Part shown: positions 40,601 through 49,655 of the stretch, in pieces | Layout of the letters: each line of letters begins with the position of its first letter | Position numbering within the stretch: the stretch's first letter is position 1 | Source of the DNA: Baylisascaris procyonis | Taxonomy: Eukaryota; Nematoda; Chromadorea; Rhabditida; Ascarididae | Assembly (NCBI GenBank): GCA_037389465.1 | Contig: JAZARR010000078.1 | Span: 1,364,001-1,428,000 of the forward strand | Direction: 5' to 3' | Length of the DNA: 64,000 bases | Made by a program: the position numbers and the translations under genes | The notes under the pieces: model-generated | Databases searched by the model: none | Seen by the model: only the letters and a program-made list of their open reading frames with translations | What the model was told of the DNA's origin: nothing

Positions 40601-42547
40601 GAAATAAAGAAACATACACATAATATGTGAAGAGACGCATTGACGATTAAGAGATGCATCTGTTAATCATCATCCGTCATTTAAAAGATTAAGATGAAAC
40701 AATTGCAGACGTTAGGTAGGCAGAAACGAGCGGGTTCAAGTGTTGCCATGTTGTCTTGCATGTCCGTTTAAGAAAGGCTAATTGGCCAATTCTGTTTACT
40801 TTTCCATCGAGAACGGTCTACAGGCCAAGGTTCCAGTAATAAAGAATTCTCGAAACAAGCATACCTGCAACCGATTATCGGTCTTATTTAAGGAGGACGA
40901 AGATGAGGAAGATGATGACGACGAGGGTGATGATGATGCACTTGAAAGCGATAAGTCGATCGAGCGCGAGCTGCACGTCGAGATAGAGCCGATCGTGAAC
41001 GATCAAGTTCGAGTGCATGACATGCCACCACGACCCGCATACGCCAAGCATGAACCTCTAGTTCAACATAAGGTTCTTTTGCCATTCATTCCCTTTCCGC
41101 TCCTTGTTTCCCTCTTTTTTTTGCATTATTAAATAGCTTGGTTAAACTGGTAACATAGGAACTCAGGCAGGTGGATCGCTTCAGCATTGACGTCTGTGGC
41201 TTTAGTGAAGAATTTTGCACTGTAGAATGGTCACTGAAGAATTCTGTGCTGCACAGAAATTTTTTTTGTAGTGCACGCTTATTCACTTATGTAGATGTCG
41301 AAGAAGATGACGTAGGTGGAATGTTGTGATTTTTTCATATCGTTCCCTCTTCTCCACTCCCTCCCTCCCCCCCCCTCCCCGCCCTAATAACGCATCGTTC
41401 GATTGTATAATAAATGCGCACTTTGCAAACCGTGTCAGAAAGTTCCATCTTTTGTTGCGTAGCAATAATCATCTGTGAGTATTAAGTTCAGATATGGAGT
41501 GATCTTGAGCCTCTTCTGCTGATCTAAATGATTTGTCTAAAAAAAAAAAATTGTTTGAAAGATGGTGTATGATTTATTCTTCGCATATTCTAGCTCGTAA
41601 TACGGTTGATTTCTTGGGCGAATAAAAACGAAAAAGCATTCGTTAGAATGCTAAATCCCTTCCAGCTGGTTGTAGCTGATATCAAAGAATGACATTTTTA
41701 AATAGTGAGAGCATTGCGATATAAATAAATAAAAACGATTTCCTCTCATAGTACTGTCTTAACCGTTGGAGTGCTACCGGCGTGATGTGTTTGAAATACC
41801 CATTGAATATTAAGATGGAAGCCGAGCATTCGTCATCGTCGTCTCATTTGGGTGTCTCGACGCATATGATGCTAATATTTGCTGCATCGGCGACCATCGT
41901 ACTTGCCGTGTTCGCCGTACTCATCACACGCAGACGATCTCGACATGCCGGATTCATTGAGGTTTGTTTCTCATTCTCTATAACGTCGGAGGGAGCTCTT
42001 TGCCCATCCAGAATGCTCACCAGCAGAGCGCTGTTTAAATGCATATTGGAAGTTGATATGTTATATATCGGCAAGTGCTGTTAGCTAGAAGATTGCTCTA
42101 TAAAACAGTGGCAATAAATTAAGATTTTCAAGAAACTCAAGTTGAGGTGACTTACCATTATTAATCGTTGTGGCTGTTGTTCGTTGCCAGTACACATTGC
42201 GCCTGGCTTCTCGAATTTATTTCTCACAATTCCCTGTCATTTTCGATGCTTTCATTGTTGGTCTTCAGTCTCGGTTCTTGGTTGGTTTAAGAAAAAGAGA
42301 TTTGGAATTGAATCAGAAAAGAATTGAAGCAGGAGGAATAAAGCAAAAGATAAAGAAGTTTTACTGAACATCTATGTAACAATAGTAAAACATTTTATCG
42401 AAGCAAAATGGTCGCTTGAAATAACGAAAGGAAAGCGTTTTGATATTTCAGGTGGATGTTTGCACTCCTGAAGAACGACATGTGAACGGTATGCAGGTGA
42501 ACGGCTATGAGAATCCAACCTATTCGTTCTTCGATAGTAAGCCATGA
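21475..42547 (+). CDS. apl-1: Amyloid precursor-like protein (APL-1), 18 coding exons, complete
   Basis: Spliced from 18 exons, all in phase, giving 714 residues with the longer exon 14 (C. elegans APL-1 is 686). Order: signal peptide (about 1-20); E1 with growth-factor-like part (about 38-127, motif YCRK) and copper-binding-like part (about 128-204, ending GVEFVCCP); acidic stretch (about 214-245); E2 (about 253-470, motifs [25 protein letters not shown], conserved sequon N429-G-T); Thr-rich and acidic stalk (487-634); transmembrane helix (about 652-672) followed by RRR; cytoplasmic tail with YENPTY at 702-707. There is no Kunitz domain and no amyloid-beta-like juxtamembrane segment. Known role of the family: cell-surface adhesion and signalling glycoprotein shed by secretases; in worms it is essential for moulting and development. 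The tail motif binds PTB-domain adaptors. Neighbours: a tail-to-tail - strand gene lies 0.35 kb downstream. Identity is certain; exact donors of exons 7, 10, 13 and 16 rest on phase and homology. Confidence 0.97.
21544..26125 (+). other. apl-1 intron 1 (4.6 kb)
   Basis: The longest apl-1 intron, placed just after the signal-peptide exon. It holds a long (TA)n tract near its 3' end and no convincing exon. A first intron of this size is a natural place for enhancers, but I see no specific site. Confidence 0.8.
25633..25685. repeat. (TA)n microsatellite
   Basis: An uninterrupted AT/TA dinucleotide run of about 50 bases inside apl-1 intron 1, passing into ATACATATATACG. Likely length-polymorphic. 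Confidence 0.95.
26126..26311 (+). CDS. apl-1: apl-1 exon 2 (E1, growth-factor-like part)
   Basis: Acceptor TTTTTTTAG, donor GTAACA, phase 0/0, 62 codons. Encodes the start of E1 with the motifs [22 protein letters not shown] and [11 protein letters not shown], nearly identical to C. elegans APL-1. Confidence 0.96.
28553..28679 (+). CDS. apl-1: apl-1 exon 3 (E1, growth-factor-like part)
   Basis: Acceptor GTTTTAG, donor GTAAGC, starts phase 0 and leaves one base. Encodes [16 protein letters not shown] and [14 protein letters not shown], the second half of the growth-factor-like fold with its conserved cysteines. Confidence 0.96.
29137..29264 (+). CDS. apl-1: apl-1 exon 4 (copper-binding-like part of E1)
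   Basis: Acceptor TTTCAG, donor GTATGT. The split codon gives Val, then [12 protein letters not shown]. Cysteines 142, 153 and 167 match the family. At the human copper-ligand positions the residues are Tyr156, His158 and Lys160, so two of the three histidines are absent. Confidence 0.95.
30379..30493 (+). CDS. apl-1: apl-1 exon 5 (end of E1)
   Basis: Acceptor TTTATAG, donor GTTAGT (weak +3), leaves one base. Encodes [17 protein letters not shown] and [10 protein letters not shown], the highly conserved closing strand of the E1 domain. Confidence 0.94.
30494..33152 (+). other. apl-1 intron 5 (2.7 kb)
   Basis: Non-coding as far as I can see. It contains poly(G), poly(T) and a two-copy tandem duplication at 32861-32951. 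Confidence 0.75.
32861..32951 (+). repeat. Two-copy tandem duplication in apl-1 intron 5
   Basis: Copies at 32861-32906 (46 bases) and 32907-32951 (45 bases). Both begin TCCGTTCACGAA and end CTAGTTTTTGTTATAAA, with a few substitutions and one indel. A local duplication. Confidence 0.95.
33153..33248 (+). CDS. apl-1: apl-1 exon 6 (acidic region)
   Basis: Acceptor GTTGCAG, donor GTAAGC; starts with two bases of a split codon and leaves one. Encodes the Asp/Glu-rich linker between E1 and E2 ([20 protein letters not shown]). Confidence 0.92.
33794..33930 (+). CDS. apl-1: apl-1 exon 7 (start of E2)
   Basis: Acceptor TTTACAG; the exon ends GATAAG before a weak donor GTTGTT. Encodes [20 protein letters not shown] and the helix ending KHRAKIDK, matching the first E2 helices. 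The donor is fixed by homology to exon 8. Confidence 0.92.
34210..34320 (+). CDS. apl-1: apl-1 exon 8 (E2)
   Basis: Acceptor TTTAAAG (an AAG acceptor), donor GTAAGC, 37 codons, phase 0/0. Encodes [14 protein letters not shown] and TARFQKT of the E2 coiled coil; VMREW is shared even with human APP. Confidence 0.94.
34961..35059 (+). CDS. apl-1: apl-1 exon 9 (E2)
   Basis: Acceptor TTGTCAG, donor GTTTAT, 33 codons, phase 0/0. Encodes [22 protein letters not shown] and LNEKKR. Confidence 0.94.
35703..35780 (+). CDS. apl-1: apl-1 exon 10 (E2)
   Basis: Acceptor TTGATAG, weak donor GTTTTA after CTGAAG, 26 codons, phase 0/0. Encodes [12 protein letters not shown] and [10 protein letters not shown]. 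Confidence 0.93.
36848..36922 (+). CDS. apl-1: apl-1 exon 11 (E2)
   Basis: Acceptor TTTGAAG with no pyrimidine tract, donor GTAGTT, 25 codons, phase 0/0. Encodes [10 protein letters not shown] and [10 protein letters not shown]. Homology fixes both ends despite the poor signals. Confidence 0.93.
37842..37968 (+). CDS. apl-1: apl-1 exon 12 (E2)
   Basis: Acceptor AATTTAG, donor GTGAGT, leaves one base. Encodes [19 protein letters not shown] and [14 protein letters not shown], including the conserved N-glycosylation sequon NGT. Confidence 0.96.
38598..38707 (+). CDS. apl-1: apl-1 exon 13 (end of E2)
   Basis: Acceptor TTTTTAAG (AAG type), weak donor GTTCGA after ATGTACAAG, ends phase 0. The split codon gives Ile, then [10 protein letters not shown], matching worm TYWKDYRDE, followed by a less conserved acidic segment. 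Confidence 0.9.
39129..39209 (+). CDS. apl-1: apl-1 exon 14 (Thr-rich stalk, two possible donors)
   Basis: Acceptor AATTTAG, phase 0. Two in-frame donors are visible: GTGAGT at 39171 (14-codon exon) and GTGATT at 39210 (27-codon exon). The extra 13 residues, [13 protein letters not shown], resemble the worm TTTAKPVK stretch, so the longer form is probably used at least sometimes. Confidence 0.8.
39903..40085 (+). CDS. apl-1: apl-1 exon 15 (acidic stalk)
   Basis: Acceptor TTTATAG, donor GTGCGT, 61 codons, phase 0/0. Asp/Glu run followed by a basic stretch ([17 protein letters not shown]) and another acidic end, as in worm APL-1. Confidence 0.9.
40893..41072 (+). CDS. apl-1: apl-1 exon 16 (acidic stalk)
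   Basis: Acceptor ATTTAAG, weak donor GTTCTT after CATAAG, 60 codons. Acidic block, then [12 protein letters not shown], which matches worm ELRVDIEPIIDE, then a short His/Pro-containing membrane-proximal part. Confidence 0.92.
41815..41961 (+). CDS. apl-1: apl-1 exon 17 (transmembrane helix)
   Basis: Acceptor ATTAAG; the only upstream in-frame alternative runs into a stop. Donor GTTTGT. Ser-rich juxtamembrane segment, then about 21 hydrophobic residues ([18 protein letters not shown]), the stop-transfer RRRSR, and GFIE matching the worm protein. Confidence 0.93.
42452..42547 (+). CDS. apl-1: apl-1 exon 18 (cytoplasmic tail, stop)
   Basis: Acceptor ATTTCAG; TGA stop at 42545. Encodes [13 protein letters not shown] and [14 protein letters not shown], the invariant internalisation and PTB-adaptor tail. 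31 residues. Confidence 0.98.
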   Translation: MDVCTPEERHVNGMQVNGYENPTYSFFDSKP

Positions 42548-42654
42548 AGAAGGTACAAGTGCGCTGCACTCGTCCACCTTCTAACGACTTCAAGTGTATG
42601 TTGCATATTGGCAGTTGCACGACCAGTTGCACTGCACAATACTAACGAAACCAT

Positions 42655-42660
42655 AATAAA
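42655..42660 (+). terminator. apl-1 poly(A) signal
   Basis: AATAAA 108 bases after the stop, giving a compact 3' UTR of about 130 bases. Confidence 0.85.
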
Positions 42661-42999
42661 CTTTGAGAATTTCTCTTATCAAAAAAACACTGTTTAAAGG
42701 AAAGTGGGAAAAATCTAATGTGAGGAAAAAAATCTAACATCAAAATGAATAAATAAGTAATATAAATGATGCGCGATCGCTTAGAAGTGATATTATTCCG
42801 AGAAATTTTTCTTGAGCTTTCAAAGAATTGTTTGAATGTGTAAACAGCGATTTTCTATAGAATTTTCGTGGTATAATTTGCCACATCTTTCAGGCTTTAC
42901 TCAAATTTATCTAAAAGTTCCATATTGTTTTTCGGTGAGTGCAGGCGGAAAAGAATAGAAATGAAAAAATAGTATATGTTTACTCATCGTTGTTCATAT

Positions 43000-43005
43000 T
43001 TTATT
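43000..43005 (-). terminator. Poly(A) signal of the convergent - strand gene
   Basis: AATAAA on the - strand 15 bases past the TAG; the two convergent genes' poly(A) signals are only about 340 bases apart. Confidence 0.55.
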
Positions 43006-43020
43006 GCACTTCTGAAAGGC

Positions 43021-43217
43021 CTATCGGCAGGCAGATATCATTTCTTGACGCATCATGTTAGTTATCGTAGTATCGTTACTTATCAGCGTTTCACCCAGTG
43101 AGCTTTTATGGAGGATACATTCCGTCTTGCGATTGTGTCCAGGTAACGTCGCATAGTGTCCAATCAGACGATGGGATTTTCCATAGTGTGAAATGTAATT
43201 AGAGAATATAGTTTGAT
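43021..43217 (-). CDS. Terminal exon of a - strand gene convergent with apl-1
   Basis: On the - strand, after GTCAACAAG a 64-codon frame runs to TAG: FSNYISHYGKSHRLIGHY, LPGHNRKTECILHKSSLGE, TITNMMRQEMISACR. AATAAA follows 15 bases beyond the stop. It starts with two bases of a split codon. Family not recognised. Upstream exons may lie at about 45.3 kb. Confidence 0.48.
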
Positions 43218-43507
43218 CTTGTTGACAGAAAGAGTTTGAAGTTTGTAATATGGTCATATTTATGACATTATTTTAGTGACATTTGGCGACATTTTCTCCA
43301 AAAACATCGTTTATTTTGCGTTTTTGTAACTTTCGTTTGTAATAGCGCTTTTTGGCGGCGTCATACCTGTGTATGCGTATAAATGTGTGCGTGCGTATAA
43401 GTATGTTCGTTGAGTACTTTCGGCGGTGGAACGATTGAGACTGAGGTCAACTTTTGTGCTATTACTTTTCACATTGGTTTACAAACTTCGAAAGGAGTTA
43501 TAAACAC

Positions 43508-43547
43508 TTAAAGGCGCCGGAAATTTTTCATGCATTTTTCACACCGG
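43508..43547. repeat. Dispersed hairpin-like repeat, copy 2
   Basis: Diverged copy of the element at 16687-16728, opening TTAAAGGCGCCGG and closing TTTTTCACACCGG around ATGCAT. Confidence 0.7.
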
Positions 43548-45293
43548 TTGGGTTACAAAAAAGCAAGAAGCACCGCTTTACGCAAGATCTTATGCAAGTG
43601 GTTGTTTTGGTTAAAATATAGAGGTATTGTCTGCTTTTTTTGTTCATTATTTGTGAAGCTGATTGGCCAAGTGAGCGGGATTTGAAAGCGTTTCTTGCCG
43701 CGAGCTTCGCTGGCATACTTCTGCACTCTTTAATGATATCCTTTAGCTTAGAGAAGCTGTTCGCGATTCTTGCTTTATTCTAAAAAGTGGTCGGTGAAGA
43801 TTTTTTTACGTAAATTTTTGCCGTTTGTGCTAACCGAAATTGAACAGTTTGTTTTTTCTAGGTATCGAAAAACGACTAAATTTCAGTTATTATCAGTATT
43901 TCAATATTTTTTCGTCATTCGGGAACTAAGTTCTCGCTGATTTGCGCGCTTCTTTGTGTCCATTTTTGCAACGCATTAAAAGAAGAAGCTTTTTTAATTT
44001 TGCATTTCATTGTTGTGCTAACAGTGATAACTTCATCATCGCGTTGTTTTTGTGACCCAACTATCTCCCCGTAAGCGGAAATCACCTTCGATATGTCGTG
44101 TTTCAAATTGTAGAGGTGTAACGATTGCGCTGTGTGCGGTTGCTTTTCAGTATTTGCTGTCGTACGACCAAAACGATCCTTCAGAATCCATCTCCTCCAG
44201 GTTATTTTTTTTTGAAGGCCGTTGTGAAGTTGGCGGTAGTTGAGGCTCCGGAATCAACAACTCTCATCTAATAAATAAGCACGTTTATTGATCAGCTCTG
44301 ATCGGAGCCGTTTTATTTCTCTTTTGTGCCAGTTTGTTGCTTTTTTCGCTTCGCGGAGATGCTAATTCTTGAAAAGTGTTCTTTGTGTAAAATGGTGTCG
44401 AATTTGTGCACGTGCAGGTGGGCTGTATTGATTTCAAGGGATTTGAATGTGAGGATTGTAACTCTCTTACCGGATATGACAACAGAATCCATCATTAGCT
44501 GCGGTCATAGGCTGTTGCGATACTGTCGTATCTCTTTCTCTTATCATTGTACGTTGATTTATCTTGTGCACGCTTCTTCCATTTATAACTACTTATAACA
44601 ACGTGAATGGCCTAAGCAAGGTTGCAACAATTGTCGGTCTCTTCGGAATCGGATAATTTGGAACATGAATTCTGGTGGTCGTCAGTGAGGGCATTTACGA
44701 GTGAATGAGTATATGTTCTTGTACAGATGAGGCTGGCCATGCTTTAGCCATCGATTTGAATTGCTGTGTGATTGACGTTTCTCACAATCATATATATTAG
44801 TTTTGATCATTTATTTGGAGTACGTCATGATTTCTCGCACTGTTAACGCTAGCTCGTTCGAGCTATTCGATGTTTTCATAAATTGTATCTTGATATCCTG
44901 CTGAAGTGGTTATGTGCTTTGTCATCTTCAATTAAGCCTTCCTTTTTAATCCCTCTTCCTCTAATCTTCTAATGTTATTGTTATCCTGAACGCGTATTAC
45001 TGTCGTTGAGCGTTTTAAATTTTCAGTGCATCAGACGTGATGTTTTCTTTTATGGCCATCAATTATTGCAGCTTGCATCAAAAGAACACGCATGCGATAT
45101 AACCGATTCGGATGGCTTTTCTCCCTATTCGAACTGCATTCATTAACTGTTTCTTTCCCTTCTCATTCTAACATCTAAATGTCATTTCTGTTCTGTGGTC
45201 TGAATTTTTGAAGTTCTATACGTTGTGTTTCTTGCGTATGCAGTAGATAAATTGATTGTCCTATTGGACACTACGCGTTTTGTTTTTTTTCAC

Positions 45294-45397
45294 TTTGAAT
45301 CGTCGATTCGAAAGAGGGGCATGGTTGAAGCGTCTTGCGATTGTTACGCTGCTAGGGTGTAGTGGAGTCCCGCGACGTCTGACGGTTACAACGGGCT
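45294..45397 (-). CDS. Candidate exon, strand uncertain
   Basis: On the - strand, the good acceptor GAATTTGCAG and donor GTGAAA bound PVVTVRRRGTPLHPSSV and TIARRFNHAPLSNRRFK. The + strand of the same DNA is also open and ends in a consensus GTAAGT donor at 45511, so the strand is unresolved. Confidence 0.28.
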
Positions 45398-45501
45398 CTG
45401 CAAATTCGGTGGTGGTGTTGTCATTGCCGTTTTCACACCTTCATAAACGAGTGACTGTGGAAATGATGATCGGTGGTACATTAAAGGTTATAAGGACTAT
45501 G

Positions 45502-45768
45502 CTATCCAGTAAGTGGGTCACTCGCCGTGGATGTGAAAGGAGGTAGTGAGAAACGTGCCAGAAAATGCGAAAGTGAGGGCAGACTTTCTAGTAGGCATCT
45601 AGTCAATGTGAAAGCAGCGCTGTATTCGATGAGCCCATATGTCTCGACAGCAAGCACTTTTCCAGTAATAGGTATTGCGATATTGATTGATCCAAAATCA
45701 CACCTGCCGTGTGCTTCGTTAATAGTTAAAGAGGCGCTCGGTATTATATGAGGTTCAGTAGGGACCAC
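45502..45768. other. Coding-like island, strand unresolved
   Basis: GC-richer than its surroundings and open in several frames on both strands. + strand: CESEGRLSSRHLVNVKAAL, with a donor-like GTATTG after 45671. - strand: SINIAIPITGKVLAVETYG. Probably holds a real exon, but I cannot choose a strand. Confidence 0.35.
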
Positions 45769-47440
45769 TCAGGAAGAGTCAGATTTGCTTTTATCGTGTT
45801 TCATGGCTCATAATACTAAGCTTGGCGTAAATTTCACTATATAAATGAACTCTCTAGATGTGTATCCACGTCGACCTTACTTGCAATTCGTGCTACTGAC
45901 CACGTCGAATCCAAAGTTCAAGTCAGTTGTTGACGAGCATCTTTTTTTTACTGTTATTTTTCGTAGAATATCGAATATTTCTGCTAATTGACGCGATTTG
46001 TGCGTCTTATTTGAAGATACGAGCTAAGTCAAATCGTACCACTGCGGCCGCACTCATGCCATCAGATCAAAAGTTCTGATCTCATTTCCATCGGAAAAGG
46101 TGAGACGCCGGCTAATCAAAGTATTTGCCAAATAAGACGAATGAGTCCGCTGTTGGGCGCACTCTTTTGTACTTCCGATACCGGTGTTTTTGGATGTTCC
46201 AGTCCCGTTTTTAAGAGCCTTCAGTAATATTTTTGGAGGAGCGCAGGATAGTGGCACACTCTTTGTTCATATGTATGCCTGTGTGTCTGTATGTCTGCCC
46301 GACTGTTCATAATTGTGAACTATGCTAGGCTACGCAGACCAAGTTTAGTACATTTATCGTATTGCATGGATCGTATTTAACCATCAAAAGCCAAGTGTTT
46401 CGCTTTAATAACTTTCGATGTGGATTATGTTTAATTAAATGATGTACGTATGCATGTGTGCATGATCCTGTAGAGCGAGCCATTCAGGTATGGACGTAAA
46501 ATAATCAATTTTTCCTCTTATTAAGTACTAACTGTATTGCCGCTTCTGAGTATTTTATCTGCGCAATTGCAAAACTGCATATTGTAGCAGCATTGATGGT
46601 GCGCTTCCCTATTATTAGAAAATGCTCTTGTGCAGTCTTCGTTATTATAATCGCTAATCTCAGCTACCTCAGTTGTGATGTGGAATGGTGCTTGCATCGG
46701 TTGCAGTGAGAGATGCAGAAAGGACAAGATTTTATTACAAAAATTAAGCGGATATATTCCTTGTCTGACTTCATTTGGATCACAATTCCTTCAGTCCCTT
46801 TACGCACGCAGCCGGCACTGAAAGTACTCGGTGTTATTTAATGGATATGCATGTTGATAAAAAAGGGAGAATAGCTGCAATTATAGGTGAGGAAGAGAAA
46901 GCAGATATTTGAAAGTATTTTGACTATTCGATAATATCAAGTTAGAGTACCTCACTGATAATGACAATTTATTGTTGCTATCACTTTGCTGAAAATTGAT
47001 TAAATGCTGCAAAAGTTTTAAGTAAGGAAATTGATAGGTGCCCGATACCATCTTATTTATGGGTTGTTCACCGGTAAAATCACTTTTTGACCCACCAAAT
47101 TGAAAAGCACTCATGCAATGCACTGTCCGCATTTATTGCTGAAATCATGGTGGAAATCTTCGACTCATTTTTTTACACGTCTAGACAAAATTGTGCAATT
47201 TTCAGTTGAATTACAGATGCCTAGATGTGTTCATTGGTGGGCATATTGTGGATATTTGCGTTCAATAATTTCTTGATCTCCATCCGCTTAGTAACAGTAT
47301 TTTTGTTTGAATGAAAACTTCTTCCAAAGTGCATAAGTGCAACAGTTCAGATTGAAGAAGTATTGCGACATATGTGCCGAATAGCTTGATAAGCACTAAT
47401 CGCTCATATTCCACCAACTGTGCAAGGACACTGGTGGAAG
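45769..47440. other. No supported gene
   Basis: Includes a short perfect inverted repeat (ATCAGA/TCTGAT arms) near 46064-46083. Otherwise unremarkable AT-rich sequence. Confidence 0.45.
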
Positions 47441-47444
47441 CTAT

Positions 47445-47935
47445 AATCTATTTAATGCAGAAGTCTATTTAATGCAGAAGATCGTAAGGAATTTTGGGCT
47501 TTGGTCAACGTTATCTAACCAACGAGTTGACGGATTTTTCACTAAAATGCATACAAGCTTGAGCTTTCCAGACCTATACTTTTTTTTAATTTCATTCAAC
47601 CTACTTCAGAAGATCGTGAGGAAATTTCGGCTTTGGTCAACGTTATTTGACTAACAACTTATTCAATGGGTGTGGTTTTTTTCCGAATTTCGTGTTGTGG
47701 GGGTGCTTTCCAGAGGTATAGATTTTGGTGGATATTCATTCGCTGGTTGCGGAGTTATTCCTGTGGAAATCCGATTTTTCTACTTAATACAGAGAATCGT
47801 AAGGAATTTTGGCCTTTGGCCAACGTTTTCAAACGAGGGAATTGCTCAAGAAGTGTGATTCTTTCATGAAAGTTAGGGTGAGCTCTCCAGACCTATACTT
47901 TTTGGTTGGGACAGGTTTAGTGCAAGTGGGTTGTA
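47445..47935 (+). repeat. Three diverged tandem repeat copies
   Basis: The block ATCGTAAGGAATTTTGG...CTTTGGTCAACGTT recurs at about 47481, 47613 and 47796, and a second block (CCAGACCTATACTTTTT and variants) recurs between copies at about 47568, 47710 and 47887. Units of about 132 and 183 bases. The left edge also carries a 17-base direct repeat (TCTATTTAATGCAGAAG). Confidence 0.8.
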
Positions 47936-48199
47936 GAAGAAATGTTTGTGGTAGCAAATACGAGTATAATGTGAGCTCTATCCAACAACAACAAGCAGTG
48001 CAGTTAGTGGTCGAGATGGATGTAACGTTTGATGCAAAGGAGTGTGCGTGTATACGTTTTCCCTTAGAAGATGAAATTTGCTCTTCGGTTTGTACGTGCA
48101 TTCAATAGCGCAATCGTTTGCGCATTCGAGTGAGAGTAAGCATAAAGACAAAACGAAGGGGGTGGGGGAGAGTTCGATTCCGTTTGAGGTATGTGTATG

Positions 48200-48950
48200 G
48201 TATGTTTCTGTTTGTGTGCGGTATAGAGGGGAGGGGGGACGTGTAGTATGTGTGTGTAGGGGGGAGGGGGGCAGTGTGTGTATACGTGTGTTGTGTTTTT
48301 TTTTTGGAGAGGGGGAGAGTGTGGTGTGGTGTGTGGTGTGTGTACTTCCGTGTACTTCTGTTTGTATGTGGTATAGAGGCGGGCTTAGCACTCCTATGTG
48401 TCCGAGCCTGGAGGATATTGTGTCGAAGTGTGAAATCGACAACAACGGCTATACGTAGACCAAAGCGGGGATCAAGGGGGTGACAGCCTTCGGTTACGGG
48501 GTGCGGAGCTCCTTGTGCCCAGCATAAGTACTGAAATAGCACCCACAGCGACAGTAGAGTTTCGTCGTATCTTTACCTCTACCCACATTCGCCATAGTTT
48601 CGTATCCTCCTGTCCTTTCATATGCTGCAGGTGTTCTTTTTCTTTCTTAGAGAAGTGTTTACCTCTCTACATATATATACATGTATACCTTCGCGTCATT
48701 CACTTAGAGGATTGTACATGAGGGTGGGATGTGGTGTGTGCGTAGCGTGTGGCGTGCTTCTGTGTTGGTGTGATGTCTACGTGACGTGTGCGGCGTGTGG
48801 TGCGTGTGGTGTTATGTGGTGTGTGTGCGTGTGTCCGTGTGTCTGTTACTCTGTGTGTCTATGCGCATCTGTGTTTATGCGTGTCCGTGTGCGCCTGCGC
48901 CTGTGTCTGCGTGTTTCTGGGTCTCTCTGTATTTGTATCCATGTGTCTGA
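48200..48950. repeat. G/T-rich simple sequence, left flank of the telomeric array
   Basis: Long stretches of TGTGTG, GGGGAGG and GTGTCTGTG-type sequence with strong strand asymmetry. Open frames here are composition artefacts. Confidence 0.85.
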
Positions 48951-49310
48951 GCCTAGGCCTTAGGCTAAGCCTGAGCCTAAGGCTGAACCTAAGCCTAAGA
49001 ATAAGCCTAAGCTTGGCCTCAGTCTAAGCCTGAGCTTGGCCTCAGTCTAAGCCTGAGCCTGGAACCTAAGCCCAAGCCTGAGGCTGAGCTTAAGCCTAAG
49101 CCTACGCCTAAGCTTGAGCCTAAGCACAAGCATAAGGCTAAGCCCAAGCCTAAGCCTAAGCCTAAGTTTGACCCTAGGCCTAAGCCCGAGCATAAGCTTA
49201 AGCGTAAGCATAAGCGTAAGGCTAAGCCTAAACTCAAGCCTGAATCCAAGCCTAAACCTAAGCCTATGCTTACCTCTTATCCTAAGCTTAAGTTTAGGCC
49301 TAAGCCTAAG
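48951..49310 (+). repeat. Degenerate interstitial telomeric repeat (GCCTAA/TTAGGC)
   Basis: About 360 bases of six-base periodic sequence built on GCCTAA, the complement of the nematode telomere unit TTAGGC, with perfect runs such as AAGCCTAAGCCTAAGCC and many single-base variants (AGCCTG, AGCATA, AGCGTA). A 23-base unit (AGCTTGGCCTCAGTC...) is duplicated near 49013-49058. No gene. Confidence 0.9.
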
Positions 49311-49655
49311 GTGTCCGTCTGTGTGTCTGTCTCTGTATGTGTTTCTGTGTGTCTATGTGTATGTGTCTGTGTCTTTGCGTGTCCGTTTCTGTATGTGCCC
49401 ACGTGTGCCTGTGAGTGTCTGTGTGTGCCTGTTCTGTGCGCGTCCGTGTCTGTGTGTGTCTGCGTGCGTGTGTGTCTGTGCGTGTCTGTGTCTGTATGTG
49501 TCTGTATGTGTGTGTCTGTGTTCCTGTGTCTGTGTATATGTTATGTATGTGTAGTGTGTGTGGTGTGGCGTGATGTGTCCATGTGTGGTGAGGTTTGTGG
49601 TGCGTTTCTGTGTCGTATGATGTGTGTGGTGTGTTTGTGGGGGAGGGGGTGTTTG
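49311..49655. repeat. G/T-rich simple sequence, right flank of the telomeric array
   Basis: TGTGTCTGTG-type irregular repeats continuing the asymmetry seen on the left flank, then a G-rich end (GGGGGAGGGGG). Confidence 0.85.

Noticed and set aside
47978..48542. Thr/His/Pro-rich ORFs of 146 and 155 codons on the - strand
   Set aside because: They arise from G/T-rich simple sequence and have no splice or start context.
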